Assembly: GCF_003318165.1 (NCBI RefSeq)
Contig: NZ_QOCB01000119.1
Location: forward strand, 1-32,141
Reading direction: 5' to 3'
Length of the DNA stretch: 32,141 bases
Origin: Psychromonas sp. B3M02
GTDB taxonomy: Bacteria; Pseudomonadota; Gammaproteobacteria; Enterobacterales; Psychromonadaceae
The notes under the pieces were generated by a model. The model saw nothing but the letters and a program-made list of their open reading frames with translations. It ran no database searches and was not told where the DNA came from. The translations under genes and the position numbers were made by a program. Positions 27,794 to 32,141 of the stretch are shown piece after piece. Numbering within the stretch: the stretch's first letter is position 1; the number at the start of each line of letters is the position of its first letter.

Positions 27794-28738
27794 TTAAGTT
27801 AACTTTTGTAAATAACGTCCGATTGTTTCTTGCTCTGTATCAAACCATTTTTTCGATTTTTCATGCCATTCAGTTGTACCTGAATAAGCAAATTCAGCTT
27901 CTATTGTATCGATAGAAAAACGACGTTTTATTTGCTGTACTCCCTCTTTAAAAAATTGAAGCACTTCATTGTTTTCTTCATCAAACTCAAAACCATCAAG
28001 CTCAAAAAGAGACTCACCAACGCGCGTTGGCATAGTAGAAAAATTGATGTTAAAGCCCTCTGTCAAATTACCTTTAGCAACCGACGTTTCAAAATTGAAG
28101 ACTTGTTTTAAAAAAGGAATATCAGCAGAACCCTGTTTAACATGATCTCTTAACTGCGTATGTTTATCTAACTCAAGCTCACTTGAACGCCCTAACACTA
28201 AGCCAGCCCAATCACCATTAATGATTAATGCACCACCTTGATGACGTAACTCACCTGTTGTAAGATTCTCTTCGCTGATCAGTTCAAGGCTCAATAAAGC
28301 ACCTAGTTCACGTGATTTAATGCGCCAATCTTCTATATAAGACTCAAAAGGCGATGCTTCGATCATGCAATCACCCACTCGTGAAAGTATTGCAGGCTCA
28401 GGCCAGCGATTATGGATCTGAAATGAAGTCCCGCCAGACCAACTCAGCTGATTACCTTCCCAAGTGCTGTCTGCAGACCAACCTTCATAATTCGCTAATT
28501 GATAAAGAGCTTCAGCTGGACATTGTTCCCACGATTGATTAGCCACCATTTCCGATTCAATCGGTAAACGTAAATCGATAGTTAAATTACGACCTTGTAA
28601 CCAAAATACATGTGTATCAATATCCGTTTCACCACTCGCAAACGAGATACTTCGACGTTTAAAACAACCAATCATCCAATCAGGGATAGAGTTAGTCGCC
28701 TGTTGGCTATGTTGCTCAATAAGCGTTTTGATATTCAC
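27794..28738 (-). CDS. Unrecognised 314-residue protein in the guanidine operon
   Basis: I do not recognise this protein. No signal peptide or membrane segment is visible, so it is probably cytoplasmic. The N-terminal half has SIPDWMIGCFKRRSISFASG, THVFWLQGRNLTIDLRLP and many Trp residues; the middle has NRWPEPAILSRVGDCMIEASPFESYIEDWR; the rest alternates short hydrophobic stretches with acidic ones, suggesting a beta-rich fold. No nucleotide-binding or metal motif stands out. The start is GTG at 28738, one base past the dioxygenase stop, with AGGAAGG upstream; an upstream in-frame start would overlap the dioxygenase by 70 bases. Tight coupling argues that it works with the dioxygenase. Confidence 0.85.
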   Translation of the reverse strand: MNIKTLIEQHSQQATNSIPDWMIGCFKRRSISFASGETDIDTHVFWLQGRNLTIDLRLPIESEMVANQSWEQCPAEALYQLANYEGWSADSTWEGNQLSWSGGTSFQIHNRWPEPAILSRVGDCMIEASPFESYIEDWRIKSRELGALLSLELISEENLTTGELRHQGGALIINGDWAGLVLGRSSELELDKHTQLRDHVKQGSADIPFLKQVFNFETSVAKGNLTEGFNINFSTMPTRVGESLFELDGFEFDEENNEVLQFFKEGVQQIKRRFSIDTIEAEFAYSGTTEWHEKSKKWFDTEQETIGRYLQKLT

Positions 28739-28739
28739 A

Positions 28740-29792
28740 TCAACCTTCCTTAATTTCTGGTTTTCCAAAAGATAAAAGTGTTCTCGCATTTTCTGGTAAA
28801 TCGATTTCACCACGCGCTGATTTTTCTTTTAAATAACTGAAGGTTTGTATTGTTTGAGCAAGAAGGTGATCACCACAAATAATGGTTTCATAAGAAGAAG
28901 CATAATCGTCCTTTATAAGTGATTCGATTGGAGCAACAATCGTGTCGTAGTCTAAACTTGAAAAGAATGGGAAAGAGTAACGTTCTTCTTTAACTTGCCT
29001 CACGCGGTGAGAAGTTGCCACGTATAAACCATTTGAAACTTGCTCCATCATGTCGCCAATGTTAATAACAAAGCAATCATCAACTAAGGGAACATTGATC
29101 CATTCATTTGCACCATTCAACACTTGTAACCCAGGAGCAGTAGGCAATAAAATAGTAAAGAATTCGTAATCGGTATGAGCACCAATGCCGGAATCAGTTT
29201 CTTTGGCATCAGGATTATCAAAATAATGAATTAAACGAAGTTGGCTTGGCGGAACAGTAAGTTGTTTTGTAAAGGTATCTTCAGGTAAGCCTAACGCCAA
29301 AGCAAATCCCTGAAACAATATTCGACTTAACGATAACATTTCATCATAATAGGCTTTAACATGTTCTTTAAACCCTTCATGTTCAGGCCACTGGATATTA
29401 ACGTCTTTTTCAAATCGCGCCATTAAGCTCGGTGAATCAGGGCCAATATCGTATGCTTCTTTTAAATCTGGTTTTTTAGCCTCTGTACTATAAAAGCCTT
29501 CTTCTCCGATAGGCACATAACCTGAATGATTTTTTGATAAACCGATGTAATTTGCCATTTTACTATCTACATCTTGTTCAAAATATTCCTTAACCACTTG
29601 TTTTAGATTAGTTATTAGTTCAGGTTTTATTTGATGCCCTTTTAAATATAAAAAACCGACATCTCTAGCAGCTTTATCTAACTTCTGTGCGGCCTTAAGA
29701 CGGTCCTCTAATTGTTCAGAGAATAATAATGAAATATCGACAACAGGTAGCGCTGTAAAAGCTTTATGTGCTCCATTTTCAGATGTTGGCAT
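28740..29792 (-). CDS. Fe(II)/2-oxoglutarate dioxygenase, isopenicillin N synthase family
   Basis: A 350-residue non-heme iron oxygenase. The N-terminal DIOX_N region (LPVVDISLLF, then AARDVGFLYLKGHQI) occupies about residues 15-130. The C-terminal double-stranded beta-helix carries the iron facial triad His206-x-Asp208 in GAHTDYE and His262 in SHRVRQ, and Arg271-x-Ser273 for 2-oxoglutarate in ERYSFPFF, so it looks active. It is the first gene after the guanidine-I and guanidine-II riboswitches. Start at 29792 is set by AGAGGAG; an ATG 8 codons upstream lacks a site. Related enzymes that hydroxylate arginine or homoarginine release guanidine; that role here is inference. Confidence 0.9.
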   Translation of the reverse strand: MPTSENGAHKAFTALPVVDISLLFSEQLEDRLKAAQKLDKAARDVGFLYLKGHQIKPELITNLKQVVKEYFEQDVDSKMANYIGLSKNHSGYVPIGEEGFYSTEAKKPDLKEAYDIGPDSPSLMARFEKDVNIQWPEHEGFKEHVKAYYDEMLSLSRILFQGFALALGLPEDTFTKQLTVPPSQLRLIHYFDNPDAKETDSGIGAHTDYEFFTILLPTAPGLQVLNGANEWINVPLVDDCFVINIGDMMEQVSNGLYVATSHRVRQVKEERYSFPFFSSLDYDTIVAPIESLIKDDYASSYETIICGDHLLAQTIQTFSYLKEKSARGEIDLPENARTLLSFGKPEIKEG

Positions 29793-29825
29793 TTTGCTAA
29801 ACTCCTCTACAAGCATAGTTTGATG

Positions 29826-29879
29826 CTGGTCGTCCAGAATCTATCAGTAATATTTAATTACTGTTCGGGTCGTCCCGAA
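29826..29879 (-). promoter_or_regulatory. Guanidine-II (mini-ykkC) riboswitch before the dioxygenase
   Basis: RNA hairpins TTCGGG-ACGA-CCCGAA (P1, 29879-29864) and CTGG-ACGA-CCAG (P2, 29837-29826) carry the paired ACGA loops of guanidine-II. The 26-nt linker holds a third hairpin, CAGTAAT-TAAAT-ATTACTG (29863-29845), directly stacked on P1. Just after P2, AGCAT-CAAACT-ATGCT (29827-29812) can form a competing stem that shares two bases with P2 and ends near the ribosome site AGAGGAG. P2 is short, so confidence is slightly lower than for the internal copy. Confidence 0.88.
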
Positions 29880-29988
29880 ATTACTAAATAAATCTAATAA
29901 CTGATGTTGATAATTTAGAGGAAACCAATTAAAGAAGAAATGAGCAATCAGATATGATTATTCATGGTTACGTTTCAAAGGGTTTTCT

Positions 29989-30025
29989 AAATTAAAAGCA
30001 TGAGAGACATTGTTCTTGTCATCTC
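29989..30025 (-). terminator. Terminator-like hairpin of the guanidine-I expression platform
   Basis: In the RNA, GAGA(U)GACA (30025-30017) pairs with TGTCTCTC (30009-30002) with one bulged U, followed by ATGCTTTTAATTT. Its 5' arm is the same AGATG that closes aptamer stem P1, so aptamer and hairpin exclude each other, as in guanidine-I ON switches. Confidence 0.75.
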
Positions 30026-30112
30026 CCGGGCTTTTATCCCTCCGTGTAACCTTAGAAAAAGGTCGACAACTCTCGGACCAGTCACTGCATACAGCCGGAA
30101 CCCTAGATGTCT
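30020..30112 (-). promoter_or_regulatory. Guanidine-I (ykkC) riboswitch aptamer
   Basis: The RNA shows the hallmark conserved blocks in order: CATCTAGGGTTCCGG, ACTGGTCCGAGAG, ACACGG and GGGATAAAAGCCCGGGAGATG. P1 forms from CATCT (30109-30105) and AGATG (30024-30020). A variable stem ACCTT/AAGGT lies between the blocks. It senses guanidinium and should allow read-through of the following terminator hairpin. It lies about 110 nt upstream of a second, different-class guanidine riboswitch in the same leader. Confidence 0.95.
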
Positions 30113-30188
30113 ATTTTTATATTGTATATTGGCAACACTACGACTGCGACCAATGTCTCTCATACGAGCATTTTAACATTCTAATAAC

Positions 30189-30204
30189 AGCAATCACTGT
30201 GCCA
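30189..30204 (-). promoter_or_regulatory. Sigma-54 promoter of the guanidine operon
   Basis: TGGCACAGTGATTGCT is an excellent -24/-12 match (TGGCAC-N5-TTGCW). Transcription would start near 30178, about 70 bases before the guanidine-I aptamer. RpoN promoters are typical of nitrogen-scavenging genes and need an enhancer-binding activator such as NtrC. Confidence 0.8.
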
Positions 30205-30265
30205 AAAATTAAATTCGTTTATTTTCAATAATTTAAAGTTTTTCAAAAATAAATTTAAAATAAGA

Positions 30266-30299
30266 GCGCACCAATAGTAATCATATAATGCACCAACAA
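30266..30299 (-). promoter_or_regulatory. Two NtrC-like half-sites upstream of the sigma-54 promoter
   Basis: GCACCA occurs at 30268-30273 and 30290-30295, exactly 22 bases (two helical turns) apart, on the same helix face. On the operon strand they read TTGGTGC, the strong half of known NtrC sites; the other halves are poor. They lie about 90-115 bases above the predicted start, a normal enhancer distance. Confidence 0.5.
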
Positions 30300-30519
30300 C
30301 AAACAAAAATTGAGTGATTAGGTCTTTATAAAAATAAAAAGTAGAATAGAGAAACTAATGATAATGATTATATTCATCAATTATAAATAAAATATTATAA
30401 ACATATGTGATTAATGGGTTTATCTATCAGATGCGAGTATAAATAATAGCAACTATTAGTTAATATATACCTCTAAAGATATCAATTCATTCATATCGAT
30501 ACTGAAATGGAAACGCATT

Positions 30520-31569
30520 TTGAATAAACAAAGACATGTAGTTATTGTTGATGACCAGTCAACGGGCAGAATGATTTTACAAAAGGTTATTTTACAAATC
30601 GCAAATGACATTAAAGTCATTGATTTTGCAGACCCTTATGATGCCTTACAATGGTTGAGCAAAAATCCAGCCGATCTCATTGTAACTGATTACAGAATGC
30701 CTGGTTTAAATGGTATTGAGTTTATTCAAGAAGTACGAAAATTAAATCATGGTGAACATGTTCCAATCATGATGATTACCGTGGTCAGTGAAAAAGCCAT
30801 TCGCTATAAAGCATTAGATGCCGGTGTTACGGCATTTTTAACTCGCCCTATTGATCAAATAGAATGCCGTACCACATGTAGAAATCTACTTAAGCTTCAT
30901 CAGCAGCATGTCATTATTCAAAATAGAGCGGATTGGCTTGCACAACAAGTTGAACTAGCCACTGAACAAATTTTACAACGAGAAAAAGAAACCATCTTAA
31001 AATTAGCTAAAGCCGGTGAATACCGAGATGAAGAAACCGGTAACCACGTTATTAGGATGGCTAAATATTCCAAAGAGATTGCCTGTGAAATGGGATTAAC
31101 AGAAGCGGAATGCAGTGACTTAGAGCATGCGGCACAAATGCACGATATAGGTAAAATAGGCATCCCAGATAAAATCTTACTCAAACCAGGTAAATTTGAA
31201 CCCGATGAATGGACAATAATGCAAACTCATGCGGCTATTGGATCTGAAATATTATCAGGCAGTGAATCAAAGTATATGCAAATGGGGGCGATTATCGCAC
31301 TTAATCACCATGAACGCTTTGATGGAAGCGGTTACCCCAATAAACTCGCAGGTGAAAATATTCCTCTTATTGCGCGTATCGTGTCAGTTGCAGATGTATT
31401 TGATGCGTTAATTTCTGTGAGACCGTATAAAAAAGCATGGCCAATTCAAGATGCTATAGACTTTATTATAGCTAATTCCGGAACACAATTTGATCCGCAA
31501 TGTGTTGACGCTTTTAAAGCGTGTTTGCCAAGCATTTTAAAAATACAGAGTGAATACCCAGATAGTTAA
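30520..31569 (+). CDS. RpfG-like response regulator with HD-GYP phosphodiesterase domain
   Basis: A 349-residue protein: receiver domain (about 1-125) with Asp57 as phosphate acceptor in VTDYRMPG, a coiled-coil linker (about 130-160), and an HD-GYP domain (about 165-345) with His208-Asp209 in HDIGKIG and HHERFDGSGYP at 263-273. It should hydrolyse cyclic di-GMP when phosphorylated. The usual receiver Lys before the Pro is Arg here (LTRPID). The start is TTG with GGAA upstream; no suitable ATG lies before the first beta strand. The following gene encodes an RpfC-like sensor, matching the RpfC-RpfG pair that responds to diffusible signal factors. Confidence 0.9.
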   Translation: MNKQRHVVIVDDQSTGRMILQKVILQIANDIKVIDFADPYDALQWLSKNPADLIVTDYRMPGLNGIEFIQEVRKLNHGEHVPIMMITVVSEKAIRYKALDAGVTAFLTRPIDQIECRTTCRNLLKLHQQHVIIQNRADWLAQQVELATEQILQREKETILKLAKAGEYRDEETGNHVIRMAKYSKEIACEMGLTEAECSDLEHAAQMHDIGKIGIPDKILLKPGKFEPDEWTIMQTHAAIGSEILSGSESKYMQMGAIIALNHHERFDGSGYPNKLAGENIPLIARIVSVADVFDALISVRPYKKAWPIQDAIDFIIANSGTQFDPQCVDAFKACLPSILKIQSEYPDS

Positions 31570-31775
31570 CTAATACTAATCACACTATATAACTGATCTA
31601 TTTAGCTTGTTAAACTAACTTCTTTTCTCGTTCATTCTTTGACAGATCATTACCGAAAATAGTCTTCGGAGTTAAAACTTGGGCTTTTAACTGAGTCGCT
31701 TAACTACTTAACAGTTAAATCATTTATTGACTACAATTACTATAAAATAATTATTAACACAGGCTACATCTATTA
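31570..31775 (+). other. Gap between RpfG-like and RpfC-like genes
   Basis: No reading frame, repeat or terminator hairpin is apparent in these 206 bases, so the two genes may have separate promoters or a long untranslated spacer. Confidence 0.4.
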
Positions 31776-32141
31776 ATGAATGTCATTTGTAAAAGAATTT
31801 ATGCGGTAAAAAAGTACCTACGAAAACATAACGACCCTGAAATAGAGCAAGCATTAGTGCGTGTGTTTATAGAGTTATCATTAAGCTTTTATGTTGTCAT
31901 TTCTTGGAGCTCAACTAATAATTTTATTAACATTTTAAAATCCCCAGTAAATATAGTTATATTATCAACAACTTTACTAGCAATAATAACTTTTCTTTCT
32001 ATCTGTATAAATCCAAAAATCAGTCCATTTAGAAGAGTTTATGGTATATTTTTAGATCTTATACCTTTATCTATCCTATTGGGAATCGCAGGCGAACAAG
32101 CTATATATTTATTTGTATTTTATTTATGGGTCATCTTAGGA
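31776..32141 (+). CDS. RpfC-like membrane sensor kinase, 5' part only
   Basis: An open frame of 122 codons that continues past the window end. The N-terminus MNVICKRIYAVKKYLRKHNDPEIEQALVRV is basic and resembles the start of RpfC-type hybrid histidine kinases (R...DxExxQALVR). It is followed by membrane segments ELSLSFYVVISW, IVILSTTLLAIITFLSICI and FLDLIPLSILLGIAG, and by the QAIYLFVFYLWVILG stretch that corresponds to the LYxxYLWVxLGN motif of RpfC. The kinase, receiver and Hpt domains would lie outside. RpfG-like neighbour supports the call. No ribosome site of note. Confidence 0.7.
   Translation, partial: MNVICKRIYAVKKYLRKHNDPEIEQALVRVFIELSLSFYVVISWSSTNNFINILKSPVNIVILSTTLLAIITFLSICINPKISPFRRVYGIFLDLIPLSILLGIAGEQAIYLFVFYLWVILG

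Noticed and set aside
30010-30231. Plus-strand 73-codon open frame
   Set aside because: It lies antisense to the guanidine-I aptamer and sigma-54 promoter, lacks a ribosome site and has no recognisable protein features.

Overview
The window is about 32 kb of AT-rich gammaproteobacterial chromosome. The gene set (rluA, ssrA, smpB, ratA, rnfH), the tmRNA tag ANDDNYALAA and the low GC content suggest a marine Alteromonadales/Vibrionales-type organism such as a Psychromonas relative. The genus is inferred, not demonstrated.

Layout. (1) 1-5.7 kb is housekeeping: rluA, tmRNA and smpB on the minus strand; ratA-rnfH on the plus strand; then a FadL-type porin, a Bax-like lipoprotein and a small membrane protein. 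(2) 6.0-7.15 kb holds four identical initiator tRNA-Met genes followed or interrupted by four decayed copies, which share one rearrangement at the anticodon arm. (3) 7.2-14.1 kb is a Fur-type siderophore locus: a CeuE/FatB-like binding protein, two permeases, an ATPase, an AraC regulator and a TonB-dependent receptor. (4) 14.2-17.6 kb carries a DUF2218 protein, a divergent LysR/MFS pair, a Zur-boxed pair of zinc-free ribosomal protein paralogues (L31B, L36B) and a tiny secreted His/Cys protein.

(5) 17.75-30.3 kb is the most interesting part: one long minus-strand guanidine-utilisation locus. In transcription order it has NtrC-like half-sites, a sigma-54 promoter, a guanidine-I (ykkC) riboswitch with an overlapping terminator-like hairpin, a guanidine-II (mini-ykkC) riboswitch, an Fe(II)/2-oxoglutarate dioxygenase, an unrecognised 314-residue protein, an ABC importer (binding protein, permease, ATPase), two DUF1989 carboxyguanidine-deiminase-type subunits, a second guanidine-II riboswitch, a biotin-dependent guanidine/urea carboxylase, and allophanate hydrolase. 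The conventional pathway is guanidine to carboxyguanidine to allophanate to ammonia plus CO2. The dioxygenase and the unknown protein at the front are not explained by that pathway. I infer that they may release guanidine from a larger guanidino compound.

(6) 30.5-32.1 kb, on the plus strand, has an RpfG-like HD-GYP response regulator followed by the start of an RpfC-like membrane sensor that runs off the window, which resembles a DSF-type signalling pair.

The main lead is that three guanidine riboswitches of two structural classes serve one locus, with a class I and a class II element in tandem before the dioxygenase and a sigma-54 promoter above them.
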